64,000 bases of DNA from Asanoa ishikariensis (GCF_900107455.1 NZ_FNQB01000001.1:1240001-1304000); one strand, 5' to 3'; numbered from the stretch's first letter, positions 1 to 9,827 are shown. Notes: generated by a model from the sequence alone, not told the origin. Program-made: numbers and translations.

Positions 1-819
1 GCGCTCGCCGGCGACCGGCCGGTCAGTGACAACGTCCGGCAGGTGCTGACCGAGCAGTACCACCTGAACGACCCGTTCGTGGTGCAGTACGGCTACTACA
101 TGCGGGGCCTGCTGACCGGCGACTTCGGCAAGACCCTCACCGGCCGGCCGATCGGCGACGTGATGTCCGACGCCTGGCCCAACACGATCAAGCTCGCGCT
201 GCTCGCGCTGTTCTTCGCCACGCTGTTCGGCATCGGCGCCGGCCTGGTCGCCGGCCTGCGGCGCGGGAGCGCCTTCGACAACACCACGCTCGCGCTCACC
301 CTGGTCGTCGTCGGGCTGCCGATCATCGTGTTGGCCCCGATCGCCCAACTCGTCTTCGGCGTCAAGCTCGGCTGGTTCCCGACCACGGCCGGCGCCAGAC
401 CCAGCCTCTACGGGCTGATCCTGCCCGCGCTCGTGCTCGGCGCGGCCTCGACCGCGACCATGCTGCGGTTGACCCGCGCCTCGGTGGCCGAGAACGTCCG
501 CGCCGACTACGTGCGCACCGCCCGTGCGAAGGGGCTCTCGGCCCGCCGGGTGGTCGCCGTGCACGTGCTGCGCAACTCGATGATCCCGGTGATCACCCTG
601 ATCGGCGTCGACCTCGGCACGCTGATGGCCGGCGCGATCATCACCGAGGGCGTGTTCAACATCCCGGGCGTCGGCTCCAAGCTGCTCCTGGGCATCCAGA
701 CCGAGGACGGCCCGCTGGTGGTCGGCTTCGTCAGCGTGCTGGTCGTCGTCTTCCTGGTCACGAACCTGCTCGTCGACCTGCTCTACGCCGTACTCGACCC
801 GAGGATCCGGTATGAGTGA
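1..819 (+). CDS. Oligopeptide/dipeptide ABC transporter permease (DppB/OppB family), 5' partial
   Basis: This is the first inner-membrane permease of a peptide-type ABC importer. The frame is open from base 1, so the N-terminus lies outside the window; the GTG at 43 is an internal valine codon. The visible part keeps the family pattern: the periplasmic stretch QYGYYMRGLLTGDFGKTL, several hydrophobic segments, and the EAA loop that docks on the ATPases (VRTARAKGLSARRVV, about bases 510-555). It overlaps the next permease by 8 nt, so the two are translationally coupled. A substrate-binding protein gene is expected just upstream of the window. The transported substrate cannot be told from the sequence. 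Confidence 0.93.
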   Translation, partial: ALAGDRPVSDNVRQVLTEQYHLNDPFVVQYGYYMRGLLTGDFGKTLTGRPIGDVMSDAWPNTIKLALLALFFATLFGIGAGLVAGLRRGSAFDNTTLALTLVVVGLPIIVLAPIAQLVFGVKLGWFPTTAGARPSLYGLILPALVLGAASTATMLRLTRASVAENVRADYVRTARAKGLSARRVVAVHVLRNSMIPVITLIGVDLGTLMAGAIITEGVFNIPGVGSKLLLGIQTEDGPLVVGFVSVLVVVFLVTNLLVDLLYAVLDPRIRYE

Positions 820-1753
820 CCTGGAGATGGCGGCCACCAGCGAGCTCGGCGTCCGCCCGTCGGCCGACCCGTCCGCCGGCCCCGCGTCGACCGCCAGGAC
901 ACGCAGCCTGACCGCCGACGCCTGGTACGACCTCCGCCGCAACTGGATCTTCTGGGTGGCCTCGGCCCTGGTCGTGCTGGTCGTGCTGATGGCGGTCGCG
1001 CCGGGACTGTTCAGCTCGGCCGACCCGACCGCCTGCACCACCCGCCGGCAGTTCGCCGGTCCGTCCGGTGGCGCGATCTTCGGCTACGACTTCCAGGGTT
1101 GTGACGTCTTCTCCCGCACCGTGCACGGCGCCCGAGCGTCGGTGCTGGTCGGCGTCTTCGCCGTACTCATGACCGGGGTGATCGGCCTGGTCTTCGGCAT
1201 GCTGGCCGGCTACTTCGGCGGCTGGCTCGACGCCGTGCTGTCCCGGGTGGTCGACGTCGTGCTCGGCATCCCGCTGCTGCTGGCCGCCATCGTGCTGAGC
1301 AAGCGCCTCTCCGCCGACCAACAGGGCTCCGGCATCGCGACCGTGGTCATCGTGCTGGGCATCCTCGGCTGGACCACCGCGGCCCGGGTGATGCGCTCGT
1401 CGGTGATCGCGGCGCGCAGCCAGGACTACGTCGCCGCGGCCCGGATGCTCGGCGCCGGCCCGCTGCGGATCATGTGGCGGCACATCCTGCCGAACGCGCT
1501 CGCGCCGTTCATCGTGGTGCTGACCATCGCGCTCGGCACGTTCATCGCGACCGAGGCGACCCTGTCGTTCCTCAACATCGGGTTGCGACCGCCGGCGATC
1601 TCCTGGGGCATCGACATCGCGACCGCCGGCAAGCACGTCCGGGAGTCGGCCACGCCACTGGTCGCGCCCTCGGTATTCCTCACCCTGACGGTGCTCGCCT
1701 TCATCATGCTCGGCGACGCCATCCGGGACGCCTTCGACCCGAAGCTGCGCTGA
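812..1753 (+). CDS. Oligopeptide/dipeptide ABC transporter permease (DppC/OppC family)
   Basis: This 313-residue protein is the second permease subunit. A cytoplasmic leader rich in Ala, Ser and Thr (about residues 1-40) precedes a first membrane helix at about 44-66. The periplasmic loop carries GYDFQGCDVFSRTVHGAR, a DppC hallmark. The EAA coupling loop (AARMLGAGPLRIMWRHILPN) is near residues 208-228. The ATG at 812 lies inside the end of the upstream permease, and the stop TGA shares a base with the next ATG (TGATG), so this is one operon. It should form the heterodimeric membrane channel with the preceding product. Confidence 0.95.
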   Translation: MSDLEMAATSELGVRPSADPSAGPASTARTRSLTADAWYDLRRNWIFWVASALVVLVVLMAVAPGLFSSADPTACTTRRQFAGPSGGAIFGYDFQGCDVFSRTVHGARASVLVGVFAVLMTGVIGLVFGMLAGYFGGWLDAVLSRVVDVVLGIPLLLAAIVLSKRLSADQQGSGIATVVIVLGILGWTTAARVMRSSVIAARSQDYVAAARMLGAGPLRIMWRHILPNALAPFIVVLTIALGTFIATEATLSFLNIGLRPPAISWGIDIATAGKHVRESATPLVAPSVFLTLTVLAFIMLGDAIRDAFDPKLR

Positions 1754-2890
1754 TGACCTACTCGAATCCGTACCAGCAGCAATGGCCGAACCAGCCCGCG
1801 CCCGCCGCACCGGTCGTCGCCGGATGGGACGACCCGAACCGGGGTGGCTGGGACACGCCGACCGCGGCCTGGTCGACGCCGCCGAGCCGGGCGCGGGTCA
1901 ACCAGCCGCGCTCCGGTGAGCACCTGCTCGACGTGCGCGACCTGCGGGTCGAGTTCGGCACCCGGGACGGCGTCGCGCATGTGGTCAACGGGGTGTCGTT
2001 CCACGTCGACCCCGGGGAGACGCTGGCCATCCTCGGTGAGTCCGGGTCCGGCAAGTCGGTCACCGCGCAGGCCGTGATGGGCATCCTGGACACCCCACCG
2101 GCAGTGGTACGCAGCGGCCAGGTCCTCTTCGGCGGCGAGGACCTGCTGACGGTGTCCGCCGACCGTCGCCGGCAGGTGCGTGGCCAGGAGATCGCGATGG
2201 TCTTCCAGGACGCGCTGTCCGCGCTCAACCCCGTCTTCCCGGTCGGGTGGCAGATCAGCGAGGCGCTCCGGTCGCGGCGCGGGATCAACAAGGCCGACGC
2301 GCGGCGCCGCGCGATCGAGCTCATGGACATGGTGCAGATCCCGGCCGCGGCGGAGCGCGTCGACGACTATCCGCACCAGTTCTCCGGCGGCATGCGGCAA
2401 CGCGTCATGATCGCGATGGCGCTGGCCATGCGGCCGAAGGTGCTGATCGCGGACGAGCCGACCACCGCGCTGGACGTGACGGTGCAGGCCCAGATCATGG
2501 ACCTGCTGGCGACGTTGCGGGCCGAGCTCGAGATGGCGCTCATCCTGATCACGCACGACCTCGGCGTCGTCGCCGACGTCGCGGACCGGATCACCGTGAT
2601 GTACGCCGGCCGGGTCGTCGAGCACGCCGACGTGCACACGTTGTACGCGCAGCCCGCGCACCCGTACACCCGGGGTCTGTTGGCCTCGGTGCCCCGCCTG
2701 GACCATCGCGGGCACGGCCTGCACTCGATCAGCGGGACGCCACCGAACCCAGCGGCCATTCCCGACGGCTGTGCCTTCCACCCGCGGTGCCCGTGGGCGC
2801 AGCAGGTGTGCCGGATGACCGCGCCGACGCTGGTGCGGATCGGCCGGCTCGACCGGGCCAGCGCCTGCCACTTCCCGCCGGAGGCACTCG

Positions 2891-2907
<17 letters not shown>
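1753..2907 (+). CDS. Peptide ABC transporter ATP-binding protein (DppD/OppD family)
   Basis: This 384-residue protein is one of the two ATPases of the importer. Walker A is GESGSGKS (about 95-102), the signature is SGGMRQR, Walker B is VLIADEP, and the C-terminal Cys-rich oligopeptide-transporter tail (CAFHPRCPW) is present. The ATG at 1753 overlaps the permease stop by one base; longer upstream reading only shadows the permease. The first 55 or so residues are a low-complexity tail rich in Pro, Gln and Trp (PYQQQWPNQPAP), which most family members lack. The gene overlaps the next ATPase by 17 nt. Confidence 0.95.
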
Positions 2908-3901
<994 letters not shown>

Positions 3902-3968
3902 CGCGCTTGGGGTGTCACTGCCCTATTTGCTCGGTTAATCCTGGAATGATCCCCGAGGTTGCTCGTCG

Positions 3969-5441
3969 GTGGGGGTCTGGGTGAAACGTCGGTCTGTCGT
4001 GCGGTTCGCGGTCGCGGTCAGCGTGCTGCTGGTGGCCTCGCTCATCTCGGGACCGGCGCCCGCGGCGCGTCCCGATACCGGACAGGACCGCGGCTACGGG
4101 CCGCAGGACCCGCCGCTGATGGCCTTCGCGTGGACACAGTTGACGCCGGGCGGGACCCAGGTCAGGTACGCCACCCCGGAAGCCGACTGCCCTTCGCTGG
4201 TGGTCACGGTCGGCGGTCAGTCCTCGAAGCGGCAAATGGCGCTCGAGTCCCGGCTGGATCGCTATCCGACCTCGGCCACCCTGTGCGCCCTGCGGGTCGA
4301 GCGGGCCGTCACCGCCGCGCGGATCGACACCGGCGGCGTCGGCGTACCCGTGCATCCCGATCCGTTCGGTGTCGTGCCGTTGCCCGACTGGACGCGGCCC
4401 AACGCGACCAAGCCTCGGCCTGAGAACATCGCCGTCATCGGCGACACCGGGTGCCGCATCCCGGACGCCGGCCCGATGCAGGACTGCACGCCACCGGGCT
4501 GGCCGCTGTTGCCGGTGACGGACAGCGCCGCCGTCCGCCCGGTGCCGCCCGACCTGGTCGTCCACGTCGGCGACTACCTCTATCGGACCAGGCCCAGCCG
4601 GCAGCCGACGCCACTGTGCGGTGCTACGGGGCTCGGCAACAACGCACACACCTGGGGCTGTCTGGTCACCGACTTCTTCCTGCCGGCGGAGAACCTGCTC
4701 GGCCAGGCGCCGTTCGTGTTCGTCCGCGGCAACCACGAGAACTGCGGACGCAGCGGCGAGGTGTGGTTCCGGTACCTGGCGACCACGCCGAGCACGACCG
4801 CGTGTTCCGGTTCGCACCCTGAGGACTTCACGCCGCCGGAGCGGATCGACGCGGGGACGCTCGGGCTGATCGTGATGGACACGTCGTGCGCGTCCGACGA
4901 AGGCTCGACCTGCGATCACGGCGCTCGCCTGGCGACCTATACGGCGCAGTTCAACGAGATCAACAACAACCTGGTGCGCGGCGGCGACAACTTCCTGCTC
5001 AGCCACACGCCGCTGTGGGCCGTGCACGGGCGCACCGCCAGCAACAACCCACGGTGGATCGACGAGTTGCTCGACGACGCGGTGCGGGCGTCCGGCGCTC
5101 ATCAGCTCGACCAGCGGATCACCGTGGTGCTGTCGGGCCACGTGCACCTGTACCAGGCGCTCGACTTCGGCGTCACCACCGCGGCCCGCCGGCCGCCGCA
5201 GCTCACCGTGGGCGCGTCGGGCACCACACTCGACCGGCAGGACTGGGTCGACGGCGACATGATCGGCAAGGACGTCGACGGTGAGCCGCTGGGGCAGCTC
5301 ATCACCCGGCGCGAGTTCGGGTACGCGGTGCTGCGCGACCTGTCGCCTCGGTGGAACGTGCGGTTCTTCGACCAGGCCGGCACGGTGGTGGCCGGCACCG
5401 ACTGTGACCTCGGGCCGGCGCAGTTCGTCGGGTGCTCTTAG
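3969..5441 (+). CDS. Secreted calcineurin-like metallophosphoesterase
   Basis: This protein of about 490 residues has a Sec-type signal peptide (KRRSVVRF followed by a hydrophobic core and an Ala-x-Ala site near residue 35). The metal-binding blocks of the calcineurin-like fold are in order: GDTG (about 158), GDYLY (about 199), GNHE (about 254), SHTPLW (about 344) and GHVHLY (about 389). It should be an exported phosphomonoesterase or phosphodiesterase; the substrate is unknown. GTG 3969 has GAGG upstream; GTG 3981 gives a shorter, more typical signal peptide (MKRRS) and is an equally good start. Its stop TAG interlocks with the stop of the convergent reductase gene. Confidence 0.88.
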   Translation: MGVWVKRRSVVRFAVAVSVLLVASLISGPAPAARPDTGQDRGYGPQDPPLMAFAWTQLTPGGTQVRYATPEADCPSLVVTVGGQSSKRQMALESRLDRYPTSATLCALRVERAVTAARIDTGGVGVPVHPDPFGVVPLPDWTRPNATKPRPENIAVIGDTGCRIPDAGPMQDCTPPGWPLLPVTDSAAVRPVPPDLVVHVGDYLYRTRPSRQPTPLCGATGLGNNAHTWGCLVTDFFLPAENLLGQAPFVFVRGNHENCGRSGEVWFRYLATTPSTTACSGSHPEDFTPPERIDAGTLGLIVMDTSCASDEGSTCDHGARLATYTAQFNEINNNLVRGGDNFLLSHTPLWAVHGRTASNNPRWIDELLDDAVRASGAHQLDQRITVVLSGHVHLYQALDFGVTTAARRPPQLTVGASGTTLDRQDWVDGDMIGKDVDGEPLGQLITRREFGYAVLRDLSPRWNVRFFDQAGTVVAGTDCDLGPAQFVGCS

Positions 5442-6460
5442 GGGATCTTGCGGGACTGCTGGCCGACGCCGGCCGGGCCGTAGGGGTAGTCGGCGACGCG
5501 CGGTGCGCTGGCCTCGTCGAGGCGGGCGCGTTCGGCGGCGTCGAGCACTAGGTCGCCGGCGGTCAGGTTGTCGTCGAGCTGCTCGGTCGTGCGGGCGCCG
5601 AGGATCACCGACGTGACAGCGGGCGCGTCGGCGAGCCAGGCCAGTGCGACGGCCGCCATCGACGCGTCGCGCGCCTCGGCGACCGCACGCACGGCGTCGA
5701 CCACCTGCCAGGTCTGCTCGGAGGCGTTGCGGCCGGCGTACGCCTCGACGCCCCGGTTGGGGTTCTCGCCCAGCCGGGTCGCGCCGGTCGGCAGTTCGTC
5801 GCGGCGGTACTTACCGGTCAGCCAGCCGCCGCCGAGCGGCGACCAGGGCAGGATGCCGATGCCCTCGTTGAGGCAGACCGGCACGACCTCGTGCTCGATG
5901 TCGCGGGCCAGCAGGTTGTACTGCGGCTGCACCGTCACGATCGGCGAGAGGCCGCCGAACCGGGCCAGCAGCGTCGCCTTCTGCAACTGCCAGCCGACGA
6001 AGTTGCTGACACCGACATAACGGATCTTGCCCGCGCGTACGGCGTCGTCGAAGAAGCGCAGCGTCTCTTCGATCGGGGTCTGCGGGTCCCAGGCGTGCGC
6101 CTGGTAGAGGTCGATCGTCTCGACGCCGAGCCGGGTCAGGCTCGCGTCCAGCGCACGGGACAGGTGCACCCGGGAGAGCCCGGCGTCGTTGCCGCCGTCG
6201 CCCATCGGGAAACGGCCCTTGGTCGCGATCACCAGCCGGTCGCGCACGTCGGGACGGTCGCGCAGCCAGCGCCCGATGATCTGCTCTGAGATGCCCCGCG
6301 AGTAGACGTCGGCGGTGTCGAGGAAGGTGCCGCCGGCCTCGACGAACCGGTCGAGCTGGGCGTGGGAGCCGGCCTCGTCGGTCTCGTTGCCGAACGTCAT
6401 CGTGCCGAGGCACAGCGTCGACACGATGGTTCCCGTGGACCCGAGCTTGCAGTAGCGCAT
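5438..6460 (-). CDS. Aldo/keto reductase
   Basis: This NADPH-dependent reductase of about 340 residues has the full AKR catalytic tetrad: Asp48 and Tyr53 (LDTADVY), Lys81 (ATKGRF) and His122 (YQAHAW). The SNF cofactor-site motif (VGVSNFVGWQ) and the C-terminal LGARTTEQL NADP-binding segment are present. I chose the ATG at 6460 (MRYCKLGSTG) because GGAGGT lies 4 nt upstream and AKRs normally begin right at this strand; an in-frame ATG at 6493 would add 11 unsupported residues. The stop codon overlaps the convergent phosphoesterase stop by 3 nt. The substrate is unknown. Confidence 0.93.
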   Translation of the reverse strand: MRYCKLGSTGTIVSTLCLGTMTFGNETDEAGSHAQLDRFVEAGGTFLDTADVYSRGISEQIIGRWLRDRPDVRDRLVIATKGRFPMGDGGNDAGLSRVHLSRALDASLTRLGVETIDLYQAHAWDPQTPIEETLRFFDDAVRAGKIRYVGVSNFVGWQLQKATLLARFGGLSPIVTVQPQYNLLARDIEHEVVPVCLNEGIGILPWSPLGGGWLTGKYRRDELPTGATRLGENPNRGVEAYAGRNASEQTWQVVDAVRAVAEARDASMAAVALAWLADAPAVTSVILGARTTEQLDDNLTAGDLVLDAAERARLDEASAPRVADYPYGPAGVGQQSRKIP

Positions 6461-6529
6461 GCCGACCTCCGTGCTGATCATTGGCCGGGCCAATCTAACC
6501 CGAGAGCACCTCAGGTGCGCGGCGGGGTG

Positions 6530-7276
6530 TTAGGCCAGGACGAGTCCTAGGAGCAGCGCGGTGAAGAAGATCAACTGGGTGGAGTGGATCAGGATGCCCA
6601 GCCAGGCGCTGCGGAAGCGCTTCGTCGGGTAGGCGAAGAGCAGGCCGGACAGCGTCGCGGTGGGAATCGACCAGGGCTGGTGCAGGTGGTACGCGCCGAA
6701 CAGGACCGCGTTGGCGATCCAGTCGGTCTTGCCGAACGCCGCCCGCATCCTTGGCAGCAGCAGGCCGCGGAACAGGAGCTCTTCGCCGAGGACGGTGTTG
6801 AACGTCAGCATCATGACGATGGCGGCGAACAGTGGCCAGTTGTCGCGCAGCGCGGCCTGGCCGTCTTCGGAGCTCAGGAAGGCGCCGAAGTCGTGGCTGG
6901 CTACGGGTGGCACGTTGATCGGCAGGAACTCGAGCGCGGCGAAGCCGAGGGCGAACGGGATCGCCCAGAGCCAGAGTCGGCCGCCGCGCCGGGTCTCGGT
7001 TTTGGGTGCACGTAGCCAGAGTGCGTCCCGAATGCTGCGGGTCTCTCGGCTTTCTCGGTTTGCCAAGATCCACGCCAGGAGGAACTGCCAGACCAGGCCG
7101 GCGGTGAGTGCGCCGATGAGGGCCTCGGCGAACCGGCGTGGGCTCGGGTCCGGTCCGGCTATCGCGGGCGCGACGACCCAGGCCAGCGCGGCCATCGGCA
7201 GCGCCGCGGCGGCCCAGACGGCCAGCACGCCGGTGCGGGTGTACTGCGTTGTCTGCTTGGTGGCTGTGACGGTCAT
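6530..7276 (-). CDS. CPBP-family intramembrane metalloprotease (CAAX protease-like)
   Basis: This 248-residue polytopic membrane protein has the CPBP catalytic motifs: GEELLFRG (EExxxR, Glu165, Glu166, Arg170) and FGAYH (His197). Several hydrophobic segments surround them. Family members are glutamic-type intramembrane peptidases related to Rce1. The target here is unknown. The start at 7276 has AGGAG six bases upstream; the longer reading (MPASRDQERT) lacks a ribosome site. It diverges from the MFS gene across a 140-bp gap. Confidence 0.9.
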   Translation of the reverse strand: MTVTATKQTTQYTRTGVLAVWAAAALPMAALAWVVAPAIAGPDPSPRRFAEALIGALTAGLVWQFLLAWILANRESRETRSIRDALWLRAPKTETRRGGRLWLWAIPFALGFAALEFLPINVPPVASHDFGAFLSSEDGQAALRDNWPLFAAIVMMLTFNTVLGEELLFRGLLLPRMRAAFGKTDWIANAVLFGAYHLHQPWSIPTATLSGLLFAYPTKRFRSAWLGILIHSTQLIFFTALLLGLVLA

Positions 7277-7381
7277 GGTCCGCTCCTGGTCGCGGGATGC
7301 AGGCACTGTCCATCGTGGTCACCGGAGTGGGTCGGGTCGATCCGGCCAGCCGCCGGGTTGGTGGGGTGCTGGCCCTACCGC

Positions 7382-7410
7382 TTGCAAACCGTACGTACGT
7401 ATTGTTAGAT
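7382..7410 (+). promoter_or_regulatory. Promoter of the MFS gene with a palindrome in the spacer
   Basis: TTGCAA (7382-7387) and TTAGAT (7405-7410) are separated by exactly 17 bp, and the start ATG is 6 nt further, so the transcript is probably leaderless. The spacer contains the perfect 10-bp palindrome TACGTACGTA (7392-7401), positioned where a repressor would occlude RNA polymerase. Confidence 0.55.
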
Positions 7411-7416
7411 CGACCC

Positions 7417-8667
7417 ATGATCGGCAAGCTGCTGCCGGCGCCGGGTACGCCGCGGGTCCTGATGTTCGCCACGCTGGTGAACACGGTCGGCAATGGCGCG
7501 TACCTGGCCACGGGGGCGTTGTTCCTCACCCGCTCGGTCGGCCTGACGCCGGGTCAGGTCGCGTTGGGGCTCAGTGCCGCCGCGTTCGCCGGGATCGTTT
7601 TGAGCACGCCGATGGGCGCGTTGGTCGACCGGTGGGGGCCGCGCGGGGTGCAGGTGGCGGCGCTGCTCGCGCTCGCGGGGTGCTTCGCGGGGCTGACCCG
7701 GGTGCACCACCTGTGGTCGTACGCGCTGCTCGCCTGCGTGATCGCGGTGGGCGACGCGACGGTCAAAGCGGCGACCGGCGCGATGATCGCGGGCGCGGTG
7801 CCGCCGGCCGAGCGGGTCCGCACGCGGGCGTTCATCCGCTCGACCAACAACGCCGGCATCGCCCTAGGAACCGCCGCCGCCGCGGTGCCGCTGTTGCTCG
7901 ACAGCCGGGCCGGCTACCTGGCGGTGCTGTTCGGCAACACGGCCAGCTACCTGCTCGCGGCGGTGGTGGCCAGCCGCGCGGGCCAGGTCACGCGCGCACC
8001 GCGGCCGCCCGGCGGACCAAGGCTGGCGGCCCTCCGCGACCGGCCGTTCGTGGCGTTCGCGTTGGTCGACGGAGTGGTCGCCTCCCTGTACAACGGGCTG
8101 TTGGCGCTGGCCCTGCCGCTCTGGCTGGTGACCCGCACCCACGCACCGGCCACCCTGGTCTCGGCCGCGTTGCTGGTCAACACGATCGGCTGCGTCACGC
8201 TCCAGGTCTGGGCGTCGCGCGGCGTCTCGACCGCGGCCGACGCGGTGCCGGTCAGCCGCCGCGGGGCACTGGTGGTCGCCGCGTCCTGTGTCCTCTTCGC
8301 GCTGACCGCCGGCCGCTCGGCCCGACTGGCCGGCGCGCTGGTCCTGACGGCCGCGGCGGTGCACGTGCTGGGCGAGCTCTGGCTCTCCAGCGCGACGTTC
8401 GCGGTGGCCTTCGACCTGGCGCCGGACTGGGCACAGGGCCAATATCAGGGCGCACTGCAAACAGGACGCCAAATAGGCAACATGCTGGCGCCGCCACTGC
8501 TCACCGGCTTGGTAATAGGCTGGGGCGGGCCGGGATGGGTCGTGCTGGCGGCGGTGTTCGCGGTGGCCGGCCTGGCCTACCCGCCCATCGTGCGGTGGGG
8601 CCTGCGCCAGCGAGTGCCCGCCATCCCTCGCGTTAGCAAGGGACCCTTATACAACGGAAAGCGTTAA
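7417..8667 (+). CDS. Major facilitator superfamily transporter
   Basis: This 416-residue protein has about 12 hydrophobic helices and the MFS loop 2-3 motif region (STPMGALVDRWGPRGVQ). It resembles drug-efflux MFS proteins (LPLWLVTRT, GQYQGALQTGRQIGNM). No Shine-Dalgarno sequence precedes the ATG at 7417, but a promoter ending 6 nt upstream explains this as a leaderless mRNA. The last dozen codons (RVSKGPLYNGKR) are supplied by a repeat unit, described separately, so the tail may be a recent replacement of the original C-terminus. The transported compound is unknown. Confidence 0.9.
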   Translation: MIGKLLPAPGTPRVLMFATLVNTVGNGAYLATGALFLTRSVGLTPGQVALGLSAAAFAGIVLSTPMGALVDRWGPRGVQVAALLALAGCFAGLTRVHHLWSYALLACVIAVGDATVKAATGAMIAGAVPPAERVRTRAFIRSTNNAGIALGTAAAAVPLLLDSRAGYLAVLFGNTASYLLAAVVASRAGQVTRAPRPPGGPRLAALRDRPFVAFALVDGVVASLYNGLLALALPLWLVTRTHAPATLVSAALLVNTIGCVTLQVWASRGVSTAADAVPVSRRGALVVAASCVLFALTAGRSARLAGALVLTAAAVHVLGELWLSSATFAVAFDLAPDWAQGQYQGALQTGRQIGNMLAPPLLTGLVIGWGGPGWVVLAAVFAVAGLAYPPIVRWGLRQRVPAIPRVSKGPLYNGKR

Positions 8668-8679
8668 CAAGGTGCCCTT
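8631..8679 (+). repeat. Pair of 18-bp direct repeats at the MFS/RraA junction
   Basis: Copy 1 is CGTTAGCAAGGGACCCTT (8631-8648) and copy 2 is CGTTAACAAGGTGCCCTT (8662-8679); 15 of 18 positions agree and the copies start 31 bp apart. Copy 1 encodes the MFS C-terminus. Copy 2 contains the GTG start codon of the next gene. Each copy is itself partly self-complementary (AAGG/CCTT core). Confidence 0.7.
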
Positions 8680-9298
8680 CCTTAACGACTTCGCGACCGT
8701 ACCCACGACGACGTTCGCCGACCTGCTGGACCGCAGCCAGGTAATGGATTTCGGCGTCCGCCCACTGTGGGCACCGATGCCCCGGTTCGCGGGCCCGGCC
8801 TATCCGGTGCGCTGCCCGCCGGGCGACAACCTGATGCTGCACGCGGCGATCTACCGCGCGCCGGCCGGCTCGGTGGTGGTGGTCGAGACCGGCGACGTCG
8901 ACTACGCGGTGGCGGGCGGGAACGTCTGCGCTGTGGCGCACCGGCGGGGGATCGCGGGCTTCGTCGTGGACGGTGTGATCCGCGACCTGGCCGAGGTGCG
9001 CGAGATGGGCTTCCCGGTCTTCGCCCGGGGCGTGATCCCGAAACCCGGCACCAAGGCAGCGGTGACGCCGCTCGACGAACCGGCCCGCTGCGGAGGAGTG
9101 CTGGTGCACCCGGGCGACCTGGTGGTGGCCGACGAGGAGGGCGTCGTGGTGATCCCGCACGACCACCGCACCACTGTTCTCGAAGGCGCCCGAGCGAAAC
9201 TCGCCGCGGAGGCGGAGGAGACGCTCGACGAGTGGGAAGCGGCGCATCACGCCCGCATCGACGCGATCCTCCGCGAGAACGGCTTCGTCGAGAACTAA
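8672..9298 (+). CDS. RraA-like protein (RraA/4-hydroxy-4-methyl-2-oxoglutarate aldolase family)
   Basis: This 208-residue protein has the RraA fold signature: GG (AGGNV, about 82) followed about 20 residues later by VVDGVIRD, where Arg-Asp is the metal/substrate motif of HMG/CHA aldolases. Members act as divalent-metal aldolases or decarboxylases; a few regulate RNase E. Which applies here is not visible. The GTG start at 8672 lies inside a repeat unit, and no other start fits the family N-terminus (ATVPTTTFADLLDRS). It may be cotranscribed with the MFS gene 4 bp upstream. A terminator follows immediately. Confidence 0.85.
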   Translation: MPFLNDFATVPTTTFADLLDRSQVMDFGVRPLWAPMPRFAGPAYPVRCPPGDNLMLHAAIYRAPAGSVVVVETGDVDYAVAGGNVCAVAHRRGIAGFVVDGVIRDLAEVREMGFPVFARGVIPKPGTKAAVTPLDEPARCGGVLVHPGDLVVADEEGVVVIPHDHRTTVLEGARAKLAAEAEETLDEWEAAHHARIDAILRENGFVEN

Positions 9299-9322
9299 AG
9301 GCGCCGCCCTCCAGCGGCGCCT
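9299..9322 (+). terminator. Hairpin after the RraA-like gene
   Basis: AGGCGCCGC (9299-9307) pairs perfectly with GCGGCGCCT (9314-9322) around a CCTCCA loop, starting one base after the TAA stop. No U-tract follows, as is usual for high-GC actinobacterial hairpin terminators. Confidence 0.6.
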
Positions 9323-9377
9323 GCGAAGGCGTGGCCGGTTCGCGCTGCCTGCGTCGGATTGGCTGGCGGCCGAGCAC

Positions 9378-9557
9378 GCTGGTGTGGGCTGGTTGTCGGG
9401 CGGGGTGTGGGGTGTGCCGGCCGCTGTCGTGGGGGCAGTGACCACGTGTGGTTCCGGCGGCTGTGGCGCTGGTGTGGACTGGTTGCCTGGCGGGTCGCGG
9501 GATTTGCCGGCCGCTGCCGTGGAGGCGGTGACCGCGTTCGGTTTCGGCGCCGGTGAC
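9378..9557 (+). repeat. Imperfect tandem repeat, two 90-bp units
   Basis: Units 9378-9467 and 9468-9557 both begin GCTGGTGTGG and agree at 72 of 90 positions by my alignment. The period is 30 codons, and the frame starting at 9384 repeats a GW/DWL..GG..PAA pattern, so the array could be a decayed protein repeat. Further weak similarity may extend upstream of 9378. Confidence 0.65.
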
Positions 9558-9623
9558 GGGACGTCAGTGCGGATCGTCGGCCGGCGCCATCCCCGCGGAC
9601 GGCGGTCGGGAGTCTTCGCGCGG

Positions 9624-9665
9624 GCCTACGTGTTTTGGCACGTAGGCACATGCCGGAACATGTGC
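9624..9665. repeat. Two stacked perfect hairpins
   Basis: GCCTACGTG (9624-9632) pairs with CACGTAGGC (9639-9647) around TTTTGG. The next palindrome, CACATG (9647-9652) with CATGTG (9659-9664) around CCGGAA, follows directly. Both loops are 6 nt. The arrangement resembles a dispersed palindromic (REP-like) unit or a structured RNA element rather than a terminator, since no gene ends here. Confidence 0.6.
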
Positions 9666-9827
9666 GCCGCCGGGGAACAACCCCGCCACCGCCTCGGTAT
9701 CGCCGATGCCCAGCAGCGGTAAGGCGAGCTGGCACGTCGCGGCGGCCTCAGCCATGGCCGCGATCAGACCGTCGCGGCCACCGGCGAGCTTCCGGCGGCC
9801 GCACCATCGCCCCCACCCCGGCTAAAG

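Larger units (their letters stand above)
9323..9827. other. Gene-free stretch
   Basis: About 500 bp with no gene I can support. Open frames exist on both strands (for example 9384-9722 plus and 9564-9755 minus), but their products are repeat-derived or have no family features and no ribosome site. The region holds an imperfect 90-bp tandem repeat (9378-9557) and two stacked hairpins (9624-9665), listed separately. Confidence 0.6.

Noticed and set aside
4262-4489. Small minus-strand frames inside the phosphoesterase and similar short frames throughout
   Set aside because: They lie inside well-supported genes and have no ribosome site or domain.
9384-9722. Possible small plus-strand gene in the 9.4-9.7 kb gap
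   Set aside because: No ribosome site or promoter, product made mostly of the 90-bp tandem repeat, no recognisable family.
9564-9755. Possible 63-codon minus-strand gene in the same gap
   Set aside because: Runs through both hairpins, has no ribosome site and no family features, though its first 30 residues look protein-like.
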